Shown one piece after another: positions 49,255 through 57,280 of a stretch of 64,000 nt of DNA; the stretch's first letter is position 1; the number at the start of each line of letters is the position of its first letter. The stretch is from Longimicrobium sp. (GTDB taxonomy: Bacteria > Gemmatimonadota > Gemmatimonadetes > Longimicrobiales > Longimicrobiaceae), in the NCBI GenBank assembly GCA_036387335.1, contig DASVTZ010000186.1, forward strand, positions 22,708 to 86,707, read 5' to 3'. A model generated the notes under the pieces. The model had not been told where the DNA came from, searched no databases, and saw only the letters and a program-made list of their open reading frames with translations. Both the position numbers and the translations under genes were made by a program.

Positions 49255-50088
49255 TCAGCGCCCCGCCAGCCGCTGCCGCACGGTGAAGTGGTAGACGGGC
49301 TGCCGGTCCTCGATCATGACGTGCAGCATCTCGCGGGCGCGCAGCTCGATCAGGGTGCGCCCAAGCTCGCCCTGGAGGACCTTGGCGTACTCCTTTCCCA
49401 GCTCCTCGAGCGTGTCGCTCTGGGCCCCCGCGCCGACGGGAACGGCGAAGCGCTCGTGCGACACGTCCATCGTGGTGCCGAACTCGTGCGCGCTCGCCGT
49501 CTGCGACGCGTACGAGTTGATCTTTCGCAGCTCCGCCTGGGTGGAGCCGGTACGCAGCGCGGAGGTCACCTTCATCCGGTAGCGCGGGATGCCCAGGCTG
49601 TCGAGGCGCGCGTGGAAGCGGCGCCCCACCTGCAGCAGGAGGGCGCGCGCATCTGGCGTCACGTATGGCACCGAGTGGTCCATCTTGCGGAGCACCCAGT
49701 ACTGCGTGCTGTCCCCCAGCGCCACCAGCCGACCCTGCCGCACGAGCTGTTGAATCTGGGCGTCCGCATAGGCGCGCACCCCGAGAGCCTGCGCGGTGGC
49801 GACCTGCGTGCGGTTGACGTCGCGCCGCAACCAGCCGATCTCGCTCGCCCCCAGCGGCCTTCCCCGCGCGAACGCGGCCCGCACCGAGTCCGGGCGCACC
49901 GCCGTTGCCGGGTTCTCTGCGGGCGGTTGGGAGGGCGCCTGCGCCGAGGCGGGCTGCTGCGCCGTCGCCGTGATCGCCGGCCGCGTCGCCTCCGCATCGT
50001 TGTCCGGATCGTACTCGTGGTCGCCGCCGGAGCACGCCGCGAGCACCGCCATCATCCCCGCCGCCATCCACCTTCGCATATCGAGCAT
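49255..50088 (-). CDS. DUF5715 lipoprotein (M15-like peptidase fold)
   Basis: The protein is about 277 aa with a lipobox VLAAC. The catalytic-type region MKVTSALRTGSTQAEL, TASAHEFGTTMDVSH and HVMIEDRQPVYHFTV follows the pattern of DUF5715, a family with a VanY/M15-like fold. The metal-binding His of SAHEFG, the Asp of MDVS and a late His are in place. It may trim peptidoglycan stem peptides, which is inference. The ATG at 50088 has AGGG 5 bp upstream; an ATG at 50079 is also possible. Confidence 0.82.
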   Translation of the reverse strand: MLDMRRWMAAGMMAVLAACSGGDHEYDPDNDAEATRPAITATAQQPASAQAPSQPPAENPATAVRPDSVRAAFARGRPLGASEIGWLRRDVNRTQVATAQALGVRAYADAQIQQLVRQGRLVALGDSTQYWVLRKMDHSVPYVTPDARALLLQVGRRFHARLDSLGIPRYRMKVTSALRTGSTQAELRKINSYASQTASAHEFGTTMDVSHERFAVPVGAGAQSDTLEELGKEYAKVLQGELGRTLIELRAREMLHVMIEDRQPVYHFTVRQRLAGR

Positions 50089-50160
50089 CGCAGCCCTTTT
50101 CGTAAGCCTTTCAGGAAAGCGGCTCACGGTGGGCCAGATGCATGCCAGCCCGCGGGCGTC

Positions 50161-51339
50161 TCAGGCTGCTTCGACCTTCACCCGCTCGCGCGTCGTGACG
50201 GGGCGCGTACGCCGCCGCCCACGCCAGGCGCTGAAGCGGCGGAGGCTGAGGGAGAGGCCGGTCCACACCAGGAAGGCGGCACCGAGAGAGACGATGCCTG
50301 CGAGGGTCTGGCCCGGGATGCCGAGGACCTCGCCGGTGTGGGCGAAGCGGAGGATGGAGCGCATGCGGCGGCCGGGGGAGGTGGCGGCGAAGGGCTCCCA
50401 CTTCGTCTCGCGGCCGGTGGCGCGGTCGAGGGTGAGCTGCGCGCGCTTGTGCGGCTCGCCGCCGTTGCCGCGGTCGATGCTGAAGACGAACGGCGCGTCC
50501 GGCTTGCGCGGAAGGTTCAGCGTGATGATGCGCCACCCCGGCACCCGCTGCGTGACGCGCGGCCAGAGCGCATCCACCCCCGCGAGCGCGACGGCCGCGG
50601 GGACGCCCGCGCCACCGGGACGCCCGCCCCCCTCCGCGGGCGCGGGAGCCGACTCGCCGGCGGCGCGGTACACGAGGTTGCCCGCCCACTGGTACGAGAT
50701 CACGACTCCGGAGAGCACCACCACGAAGAGCGGCACCGCGCACCAGAAGCCGATGGTGTTGTGCCAGTTGAAGTCGCGCGCCTTGGGACGCAGCCCTCGG
50801 CGGAACCAGGTGATGCCGCGCAGCATCCGGCGGCTCCACTCGCTCGGCCACCAGAGGTAGAAGCCGCTCACCACCAGGAAGAGGAAGGCGAGGTTGCTGG
50901 CGCCCGTCACCATCTTGCCGAGCGCGCGTTTCTCCTCGCCCGCGCCGAGCCAGCGGTGGAGGTCGGTGACTTTGCGGAAGAAGGCGCGGGCCCCCACCCC
51001 GCCCTCCCCCAGCACCTCGCCCGTGTACGCGCTGGCGAACACGGTGCGCTCCCGTCCGAACGCCACCTGCACCGGCGTGTCCCGGCCCGCGCGCCATGTG
51101 AGCGCCGTCGGCTTGCCCTTTTCCGTGCGCAGCACCCGCTCCACCAGCGCCGCCGGCGCAAGACGCTGCGCCCCCGCCGAGGGCGGCGCCGCCTCCAGCG
51201 TCCGCATGTCCGCCCAGAGCGTGATCTGCCGCTGGTACGTGAGCAGCACGCCCGTCACGGACATGATCAGCACCACGACGCCCGCGAAAACGCCCGCGAC
51301 GAGGTGGCACCAGAAGATGAAGTTGCGGAGGGTGCGCAT
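50161..51339 (-). CDS. PepSY-associated transmembrane protein
   Basis: The 392-aa protein has an N-terminal helix in a His-bearing segment (FIFWCHLVAGVFAGVVVLIM) and the PepSY_TM arrangement with DLHRWLGAG, LVVSGFYLWWPSEW and NWHNTIGFWC. The conserved His residues near the helices could bind heme, as proposed for ferric reductase-like members. It lies after the siderophore receptor gene on the same strand. The octamer palindrome 51365-51433 fills the gap between the two and reaches within 26 bp of this start. Its role in iron uptake is inferred from context. Confidence 0.87.
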   Translation of the reverse strand: MRTLRNFIFWCHLVAGVFAGVVVLIMSVTGVLLTYQRQITLWADMRTLEAAPPSAGAQRLAPAALVERVLRTEKGKPTALTWRAGRDTPVQVAFGRERTVFASAYTGEVLGEGGVGARAFFRKVTDLHRWLGAGEEKRALGKMVTGASNLAFLFLVVSGFYLWWPSEWSRRMLRGITWFRRGLRPKARDFNWHNTIGFWCAVPLFVVVLSGVVISYQWAGNLVYRAAGESAPAPAEGGGRPGGAGVPAAVALAGVDALWPRVTQRVPGWRIITLNLPRKPDAPFVFSIDRGNGGEPHKRAQLTLDRATGRETKWEPFAATSPGRRMRSILRFAHTGEVLGIPGQTLAGIVSLGAAFLVWTGLSLSLRRFSAWRGRRRTRPVTTRERVKVEAA

Positions 51340-51364
51340 TTCGGTGTGGAGGAAAAGAGAAAAG

Positions 51365-51433
51365 GTGCGTGAGTGCGTGAGTGCGTAAGTGCGCTGGATC
51401 CAAACGCACTCACGCACTAACGCACTCACGCAC
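51365..51433. repeat. Octamer palindromic repeat (copy 3)
   Basis: Three and a half AGTGCGTG units (51365-51393) face an inverted array of ACGCACTC/ACGCACTA units (51405-51433) across an 11-bp centre with GGATCC. An AAAAGAGAAAA run lies beside it, as beside the thiC copy. It falls between the receptor stop and the PepSY gene start. Confidence 0.9.
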
Positions 51434-51438
51434 TTCTG

Positions 51439-53784
51439 TTACCTACGCGTACTCACCGACACCCTTACCGTCCGCGACGCGCCGGGCATGATGTTGTTGT
51501 TGCCGTGCGAGGTGGCGTAGTAGCGCTCGTCCAGGACGTTCTCCACGTTGAGCTGCGCGCTGGCGCGGGCGCCGAGTCGCAGGAAGAGCGCGGCGTCGGC
51601 GCGGGTGAAGCCGGGGAGCGTCACGGTGTTGTCGATGGCCGCGAACATGTCGGACTGGCGCACCACCCCGACCCCGAAGCCCAGCGCGGGGATGAGCTGC
51701 ACCCGGTTCCAGAGCGCGAACGTGCGGTGCGGGACGAGCGCCACGCGCTGGCCCGCCTTCGCCGCGCTCGTGGTGCTAGTGATCTCCGCGTTCTGCGACG
51801 CGAAGCCGGCCACCACCTGCCACGACGAGGTCAGGTCGCCCGACGCGCCGAGCTCCCAGCCCGTGGTGCGCTGGCTCCCCGTCTGCACCGTCTTCTTGGG
51901 GTCGACGGGGTCCGGGGCCGAGGTGTTGTCGCGGTCCAGGCGGTAGAGGGCGCCGGTCAGGGCGAAGCTCGGGCGCACGTCCCACTTGGCGCCCACCTCG
52001 CGGTTGGTGAACCGCTCCGGCTCCAGCGTCTCCGTCGTCGCGTTCAGCGAGCTGAACTGGTCGCCCGAGCTGGGCAGGTACGAGACGCTGTAGCTGCCGT
52101 AGACCGACACCGGCTGCACCGGCTTCAGCACCAGCCCCGCGCGCGGCGACACCAGGTCGTCGCGGCGGTCGAGCACCTCGCCGTTGCGGAAGTTCACGAC
52201 GCCGATGTCGAAGCGCTCGAAGCGCACCCCGCCCACGAGCTGCAAGAAGCGCGTGAGCTCCACCTGGTCCTGCACGTACACGCCGGCCACCGAGGTCCGC
52301 GCGCGGTTGTCCGCGTCCGTGGCGCTCTGGCGGAAGGTGATGGGCGTGGCGACCGTCGGCTCGCCGATGGGGGCGGTGAAGGAGGCCGCGTTGTCGTTGT
52401 AGAACCCCGTCTCGCGGTAGTTCTCCGTTTGCTGCCGCCCGATCTCGACGCCCGCCAGCAGCGTGTGGCGCACGGGGCCGGTGGCGGCTTCCACGATGAC
52501 GTCCGTCTGGTTGAACAGGTTGGCGCGGTCCGTACTGTTGTTGTAGGCGGAGAGCGCCACCTGCGTGCCGGCCGCGTTCACCGCGCCGGGGTAGCTGTTC
52601 TGGTAGAACTTGTCGTAGGTGGCGTAGCGCGTCCGGTTGCGCAGCGTGATGCCGCCGCGCGTGCGGTGCTCCAGCACGCCGCCCAGCGAGTGCACCCGCA
52701 CCCGCGCGTAGCTGGAGTCCGGGTTGCCGAAGAAGGTGGTGATGTCCCCGTCAGACGGGCGCCCGTTGAACGACGGGAGGCCGCGGTCGACCGAGCGATG
52801 GTCGCTGAAGAGCTCGTATCCCGCGTGGAAGGTGGTGCGCGTGCCGAGCGCGAGCGCCAGCGTCGGGTTGATGCCGTAGCGCTCCAGCGAGGCCCGGTCG
52901 CGGAAGCCGCCCGAGTTCTCGTACATCCCGTTGAAGCGCAGCGCCACCGCGCTCCCCAGCCCCTGCCCCACGTCCACCATCCCGCGGCGGTGGTCGAAGG
53001 AGCCGCCCTCCATCGTCACCGCGCGCGTGGGCGTCCACTGCGCCTCCTTGCTGACGCGGTTGAGCACGCCGCCGCCGCCGCCGCGCCCAAAGATCATCGC
53101 GTTGGAGCCCTTGAGCGCCTCCACCCGCTCCACGTTGTACAGGTCGCGGTAGTACTGGGCGTCGTCGCGCACGCCGTCCACGAAGAAGTCGGCGGTGGAG
53201 CTGTTGCCGCGGATGGTGGGGGCGTCGCGGTGCCCCTCCCCCTGCCCCATCGTGATCCCGGGAAGGTAGCGTGCCACGTCGCCCATCCCCTGCATCGCCT
53301 GATCGGCGATCAGCTCGCGCGTCACCAGGCTCACCGACTGCGGCACGTCGCGCAGCGGCGTCTCCGTCTTCGTGGCGCTGCTGGTGCGCGCCGCCGCGTA
53401 CCCGCGGTTCCGCGTGCCGACGACGGTCAGCGGCGTCAGCGTGTACGCCGCCGTTCCGCCGCGCGTGACCTGCGCGATCCCGTTCTCCGCGATGAAGCCC
53501 CTCAGCCCCGTCCCCTCCACCAGCCGGCCGAGCGCCTCCTCAGGCGTGTACGCGCCGGCGACGGCACGCGACCGCACCCCCGCCGCCGCGGCCAGGTCGG
53601 CGCGCACCGGCACGCCCGCCTGACGCCCGAACTCGCGCAGGGCATCGGCGAGCGGCTGCGCCGGAATGTGGAAGCGGATGCTCGCCGGGGCCTCGGCGGG
53701 CACGGCGGCGGAAGAGGCGGACTGGGCCGCGAGCGGGGCGGTGCACAGCAGGCACGCCGCCCCGAGAAGGGTGATCTGTCGCAT
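51439..53784 (-). CDS. TonB-dependent siderophore receptor with STN domain
   Basis: This 781-aa receptor has a signal peptide and an N-terminal STN signalling domain (residues about 30-105, FHIPAQPLADALREF). The plug follows (DVPQSVSLVTRELIADQ, PTIRGNSSTADFFVDGVRDD, RVEALKGSNAMIFGRG), then the barrel of the ferric siderophore class (FpvA/FhuE-like). The STN domain usually talks to an anti-sigma factor, which is not present here. Iron control is supported by the Fur-box palindrome 27 bp upstream. The PepSY gene downstream on the same strand probably shares its transcript. Confidence 0.93.
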   Translation of the reverse strand: MRQITLLGAACLLCTAPLAAQSASSAAVPAEAPASIRFHIPAQPLADALREFGRQAGVPVRADLAAAAGVRSRAVAGAYTPEEALGRLVEGTGLRGFIAENGIAQVTRGGTAAYTLTPLTVVGTRNRGYAAARTSSATKTETPLRDVPQSVSLVTRELIADQAMQGMGDVARYLPGITMGQGEGHRDAPTIRGNSSTADFFVDGVRDDAQYYRDLYNVERVEALKGSNAMIFGRGGGGGVLNRVSKEAQWTPTRAVTMEGGSFDHRRGMVDVGQGLGSAVALRFNGMYENSGGFRDRASLERYGINPTLALALGTRTTFHAGYELFSDHRSVDRGLPSFNGRPSDGDITTFFGNPDSSYARVRVHSLGGVLEHRTRGGITLRNRTRYATYDKFYQNSYPGAVNAAGTQVALSAYNNSTDRANLFNQTDVIVEAATGPVRHTLLAGVEIGRQQTENYRETGFYNDNAASFTAPIGEPTVATPITFRQSATDADNRARTSVAGVYVQDQVELTRFLQLVGGVRFERFDIGVVNFRNGEVLDRRDDLVSPRAGLVLKPVQPVSVYGSYSVSYLPSSGDQFSSLNATTETLEPERFTNREVGAKWDVRPSFALTGALYRLDRDNTSAPDPVDPKKTVQTGSQRTTGWELGASGDLTSSWQVVAGFASQNAEITSTTSAAKAGQRVALVPHRTFALWNRVQLIPALGFGVGVVRQSDMFAAIDNTVTLPGFTRADAALFLRLGARASAQLNVENVLDERYYATSHGNNNIMPGASRTVRVSVSTRR

Positions 53785-53810
53785 CGGGTCGTCGGGTGGA
53801 GCGAAATATG

Positions 53811-53827
53811 TTGAGAACGATTCTCAA
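53811..53827 (-). promoter_or_regulatory. Fur box
   Basis: TTGAGAACGATTCTCAA is a perfect palindrome around CGA and agrees with the 7-1-7 Fur pattern (TGAGAAC-G-ATTCTCA). It lies 27 bp before the receptor start and overlaps the expected transcription start of the promoter at 53832-53860. Confidence 0.85.
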
Positions 53828-53831
53828 ACGC

Positions 53832-53860
53832 ATATTATCCCCGTCCTCCGCCCGACGCAA
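53832..53860 (-). promoter_or_regulatory. Promoter of the siderophore receptor
   Basis: On the minus strand TTGCGT and TAATAT are separated by 17 bp. The Fur box lies directly downstream, so bound Fur would block initiation. Confidence 0.5.
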
Positions 53861-53878
53861 GGAATCTGAAATCGAAGG

Positions 53879-53970
53879 GCCTCACACAGAGGAAACGGAG
53901 GAGAACCGCAAGCCGCGGAGAACTTCTTCCCGCCGTTCTTGCGGTTCCCCTCTGTGGCTCTGTGTGAGGC
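53879..53970. repeat. 92-bp near-palindrome of the CACACAGAG family
   Basis: The ends GCCTCACACAGAG (53879) and CTCTGTGTGAGGC (53958) are exact complements, and inner arms GAACCGCAAG and CTTGCGGTTC also match. Related single arms occur at about 40168 and 47773. It sits between the Fur-controlled gene and the S41 gene, with its right end about 12 bp from the S41 stop. Confidence 0.8.
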
Positions 53971-53982
53971 TGCTGTTGCGGT

Positions 53983-55353
53983 TTACCTCCGCCGGCACTG
54001 CGCCTGGGGAAGCGTCGTGACGGGCCGGCGGGCCGGGTCACGGGCGGCGCGCAGGGCGGCTTCCAGCGCGTCGGCGGACGGCACGGGGATGTCGGGCGTG
54101 ACGCCTGAGCGCTCCCACGCCGCGCCTGTGCACGGGTCCCACACGTGCGTCACCGAGATCGAGATGCTCATCCCCTGCCCCAGCGGGAACATGCGGTTGT
54201 TGCGCCCCGCGCCGGCCGTGCGCTCCCCCACCAGCGTGGCGCGCCCCAGGTTGTGCAGGACGAAGGGGACGTCCTCCGCCGCAGAGCCCGCGCCGTTGTC
54301 GATCAGCACGAAGAGCGGCACGTCCAAGCGGCGCGGCCCGGGGACGTCCGCGAGGGTGCGGCGCAGCGTGGTGTCGCCCGCGGCGGGGTCGAACACCGCC
54401 AGGGAGAGCAGGTTGGGGGCGGTGAAGTGGCTGATGAGGAAGTTGGCGAGCCCCGCGCTCCCTCCCCGCGACGCGCGCAGGTCGATGATCATGGCATCGG
54501 TGCGCTCCAGCGTGCGCAGCGCGGCGGCCATCTCGTCCATCGCTTCGGGCGCGCCGGGAAAGGAGCTCATCTTCAGGTAGCCCACGTTGCCTGGGAGCAC
54601 CCGCGCATCGGTGATGTAGCGGAAGCCCCCCGCCGAGTCCGCCCGGGGCGCGGGGCGCGCGGGACCGATCCCCCCCGCGCCCACCACGACGCGAAGGTGC
54701 CGGTCGGGGTGCACGGCGCGGATGTCCTCCGTCAGCGCCTGGGCGAGCGCGGCGCGGTCCATCCCGGCGTACGCGCCGGCTCGTGCGCGCTCCCGCAGCC
54801 GCGCGCCGATCCTCTCGGCCGTGTCGCGCGAGACGTAGTTGCGCGCCAGGAGCGCCGCCGCGCTGTCCGCCACGGCCGCGCGCGCCGCGTCGGTGAGCGG
54901 AGCGGCGGGGGCCGGCTCGTCCTCCCCGCCACCACCGCCGCCGCCCGGCTGCACGCGGAGTCCCACGATGCGGTGCGGAGGCGCGGCCTCCACGTCCAGC
55001 GTCATCGTGAGCGGCCCGCCCCCTCCCTGCACCGTCACCTCCAGCCGCGTGGGCGAGACGGAGCGAACCGCCTGCAGCGGCGCGTTCGCGAAGTCGCCGG
55101 ACATGCGGCGGAACTGCGCCAGGTGCCGCTCGAGCGGGATTTCCTGGAACTGGCCGCTCATCTGCTCGCCCACGAAGGCGCGCACCCGCTCCTCGCTCAC
55201 GTCGCGGAGCTCCGCCAGCAGCGCGGCGGCGCGGCGCCCGGCGGGCGTGTCGGGCAGGGAGGTGCCCTGCGCGTGGAGCGGCGCTGTGCCCAGGAGCGCC
55301 AGCGCGGCGCCGGCGAGGATGCGCCGCAGTGGGGCGCGGAATCGAATCGTCAT
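53983..55353 (-). CDS. S41-family (tail-specific/IRBP-like) serine peptidase
   Basis: This 456-aa protein has a signal peptide (LRRILAGAALALLGTAPLHA). Residues 30-135 form an N-terminal domain, and a Gly-rich linker follows. The S41 core has HPDRHLRVVVG, then MIIDLRASRGGSAGLANFL and the active-site loop VLIDNGAGSAAEDVPFVLH with ERTAGAGRN. It resembles the retinol-binding-protein-like S41 group, which hydrolyses peptides without a PDZ domain. It starts 32 bp after a BlaI-type operator (55385-55402), so it is probably controlled by the adjacent BlaI/M56 pair. Peptidase activity is likely, the substrate unknown. Confidence 0.88.
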   Translation of the reverse strand: MTIRFRAPLRRILAGAALALLGTAPLHAQGTSLPDTPAGRRAAALLAELRDVSEERVRAFVGEQMSGQFQEIPLERHLAQFRRMSGDFANAPLQAVRSVSPTRLEVTVQGGGGPLTMTLDVEAAPPHRIVGLRVQPGGGGGGGEDEPAPAAPLTDAARAAVADSAAALLARNYVSRDTAERIGARLRERARAGAYAGMDRAALAQALTEDIRAVHPDRHLRVVVGAGGIGPARPAPRADSAGGFRYITDARVLPGNVGYLKMSSFPGAPEAMDEMAAALRTLERTDAMIIDLRASRGGSAGLANFLISHFTAPNLLSLAVFDPAAGDTTLRRTLADVPGPRRLDVPLFVLIDNGAGSAAEDVPFVLHNLGRATLVGERTAGAGRNNRMFPLGQGMSISISVTHVWDPCTGAAWERSGVTPDIPVPSADALEAALRAARDPARRPVTTLPQAQCRRR

Positions 55354-55384
55354 CGGATCGTCTGATGTGGAGGTTTGGAATTAC

Positions 55385-55402
55385 GATCTACAACTGTAGA
55401 TC
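55385..55402. promoter_or_regulatory. BlaI/MecI-type operator before the S41 gene
   Basis: GATCTACAACTGTAGATC is a perfect 8-2-8 palindrome with the TACA-N2-TGTA core of BlaI/MecI operators. A sibling site sharing ACGATCTACA lies at 56991-57008 before the BlaI gene. Confidence 0.85.
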
Positions 55403-55437
55403 CCGAACGCGCACGAATGGTTGCCGCGTGGCGCGGG

Positions 55438-56595
55438 TCAGCGCAGCCGAGGCAGAGAATCGAGGAGCCGCCCGTCGCCGGTCGTACGCACGTGGCGAAG
55501 TAGCTGGCCCGTCCTTGTGAGCTCCTCGAACGTCTCCTGCCGCGCCGCCACGCGCTTGAGGACGGGGTGGCGGACGGAGGCGTGCGGGGCGCTCAGCAGC
55601 ACCGCGCCGAGCAGCAGGATCGCGGCGACGGCGCCCGCTCTCCAGGCGCGGATGTCCTCGCCGGAGCGCTCCGGCCCGACCAGCCGGTGGACGCGGCGCA
55701 CGAGCGGCGACCCGTGCTCCACCATGGCGGCCATCGGCACCTCGCCCGCGGGCGCCGACAGCCACGCCGCGATGGAGGCGATGGAGCGCGCCAGCTCGCG
55801 CGGCCTCCCCGTCGCCCTCACCGCCCAGGCGTCGCACAGGAACTCGGCGCCCTCACGGTAGCGGCGCAGCCCCAGGGCGTTGAGCGGCTGGAAGAAGAAG
55901 ACGGCCCCCACCGTCCCGAGCGCGAGAAGCCAGTGCGGATCGCGGCGGACCAGGTGCGCCGCCTCGTGCGCCACGATGCTCCGCTGCTGTCCCATCGTGA
56001 GCTCGTCCAGCACGCGCCGCGGCAGGCAGATCTCCGCGCGCCCCAACGCCACCGGCGCCGGGAGCAGCTCGGACACGGTGATCCGCACGCGCGGGCCGGC
56101 GAGCGACTCCGCCAGCCGCGTAAGCTCGCCCGCATGGAGCGCGCGCCGCCCGGCGAGACAGCGGCGCAGGCGCAGGTGTGCCCGCGCCAGCATCCCCAGC
56201 CGCACGGCGGCGGCCAGCGCCCACGCCGCGGTGAGCAGCGCCGCGAGCACCCCAATGGGCGCCCTCGGCCCCACCCGCACCGGCCCGCTCCAGCGCCGCA
56301 CGACGGGCGGCCCGCCACCCGGCCGGATCTCCGTCAGCTCCACCCGCCGCATCCGCACCGGCGCCGCGGCGGAGGGGATGTCGACGGACGGGCCGACATC
56401 CACCACGCTCTGCACAGTCGCCGTGGCGAGCCCGCCCACGAGCGCCATCTTCCAGAGGAGGTCCGCCCCGCGCTCGCCGACCAGACGGCCGCGGGCAAGG
56501 AGGCACGCGCCGCCCAGCAGGAGCGTGCTGTGGATGGCGTACGTCAGCAGCCACCCCACGAGCGCGGAGAGCGCGCCGTCAACGACCGGCGCCAT
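55438..56595 (-). CDS. M56 (BlaR1-like) membrane metallopeptidase without sensor domain
   Basis: The 385-aa protein has three to four transmembrane helices and a cytosolic gluzincin domain with SIVAHEAAHLVRRDP (HExxH) and the third ligand in EGAEFLCDAWAV. In BlaR1 systems this domain cleaves or triggers loss of the BlaI repressor after a signal. The usual C-terminal penicillin-binding sensor domain is missing, so the signal here must be different. Its ATG overlaps the BlaI gene by 17 bp, and it is followed by the operator and the S41 gene. Confidence 0.9.
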   Translation of the reverse strand: MAPVVDGALSALVGWLLTYAIHSTLLLGGACLLARGRLVGERGADLLWKMALVGGLATATVQSVVDVGPSVDIPSAAAPVRMRRVELTEIRPGGGPPVVRRWSGPVRVGPRAPIGVLAALLTAAWALAAAVRLGMLARAHLRLRRCLAGRRALHAGELTRLAESLAGPRVRITVSELLPAPVALGRAEICLPRRVLDELTMGQQRSIVAHEAAHLVRRDPHWLLALGTVGAVFFFQPLNALGLRRYREGAEFLCDAWAVRATGRPRELARSIASIAAWLSAPAGEVPMAAMVEHGSPLVRRVHRLVGPERSGEDIRAWRAGAVAAILLLGAVLLSAPHASVRHPVLKRVAARQETFEELTRTGQLLRHVRTTGDGRLLDSLPRLR

Positions 56596-56971
56596 CGTCC
56601 TCCTCGATCGAGTCCAGCAGCGCCCGCACCGAATCCAGGTCGCCCGGCGCGATCTCGCGCGACTCCACCAGGTGCGACACGAGCGCCGCGCTGCTCCCGC
56701 CGAAGAGGAGCGAGGTCAGCCCGGCCACCATCGACCGCCGCACCTCCTCCTCGGTGACGGCGGGGCGGTACAGGTACTGGCGGTCCTCCCAGCGGCGCGT
56801 GAGGATCGCCCGCTTCTCCATCCGCCCGATCATCGTGGCAATGGTCGACTGCGCCAGCCGCCGCTCGTCCCACAGCGCGCGGTAAACCTCCGGCACCCCC
56901 GCCTCCCCGCGCTCCCACAGGACGCGCAGGATCGCAAGCTGAAGCTCGGTCAGGTGGGGAGACTCGGTCAT
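56579..56971 (-). CDS. BlaI/MecI-family transcriptional repressor
   Basis: This 130-aa winged-helix protein matches the BlaI family closely, with LTELQLAILRVLWERGEAGVPEVYRAL, QSTIATMIGRMEKRAIL and the tail EEEVRRSMVAGLTSLLFGGSS. It binds TACA-N2-TGTA sites as a dimer and is inactivated through the M56 peptidase. A matching operator lies 28 bp upstream, which suggests autoregulation, and another lies before the S41 gene. Confidence 0.95.
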   Translation of the reverse strand: MTESPHLTELQLAILRVLWERGEAGVPEVYRALWDERRLAQSTIATMIGRMEKRAILTRRWEDRQYLYRPAVTEEEVRRSMVAGLTSLLFGGSSAALVSHLVESREIAPGDLDSVRALLDSIEEDDGAGR

Positions 56972-56998
56972 CGAAGCCGTCGCGGGAGAAATACGATC

Positions 56999-57008
56999 TA
57001 CACGTGTA
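56999..57008. promoter_or_regulatory. BlaI-type operator in the BlaI/multicopper oxidase gap
   Basis: TACACGTGTA carries the TACA-N2-TGTA core, 28 bp upstream of the BlaI start. It lies in the divergent 309-bp gap to the multicopper oxidase gene and could affect both. The rest of that gap (57009-57280) shows no further site. Confidence 0.7.
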
Positions 57009-57280
57009 AAGTGACGGGCGGGCGAGGCGAAGTCAATTAACCCCGCATTAGCGCTGAACAACATCGGGCACGGGCCGTTCGGAACGCCTGGAGCTTCGCG
57101 ATTCCCGACGCGAGCCATCCAGCAAAACCCTACACGTGCCTCCAACCGGCCTACGCAACAATTCAGCATCTCCCGGCAGATATGGGGACGCGGTGCCGCT
57201 AATCTGGGAGCGTCCAGCCACGCCGCGGTCCTCACGAGCCAGGCGCGAGCCCGCCAGACCCAACCGAAGGCCAGGGAACC

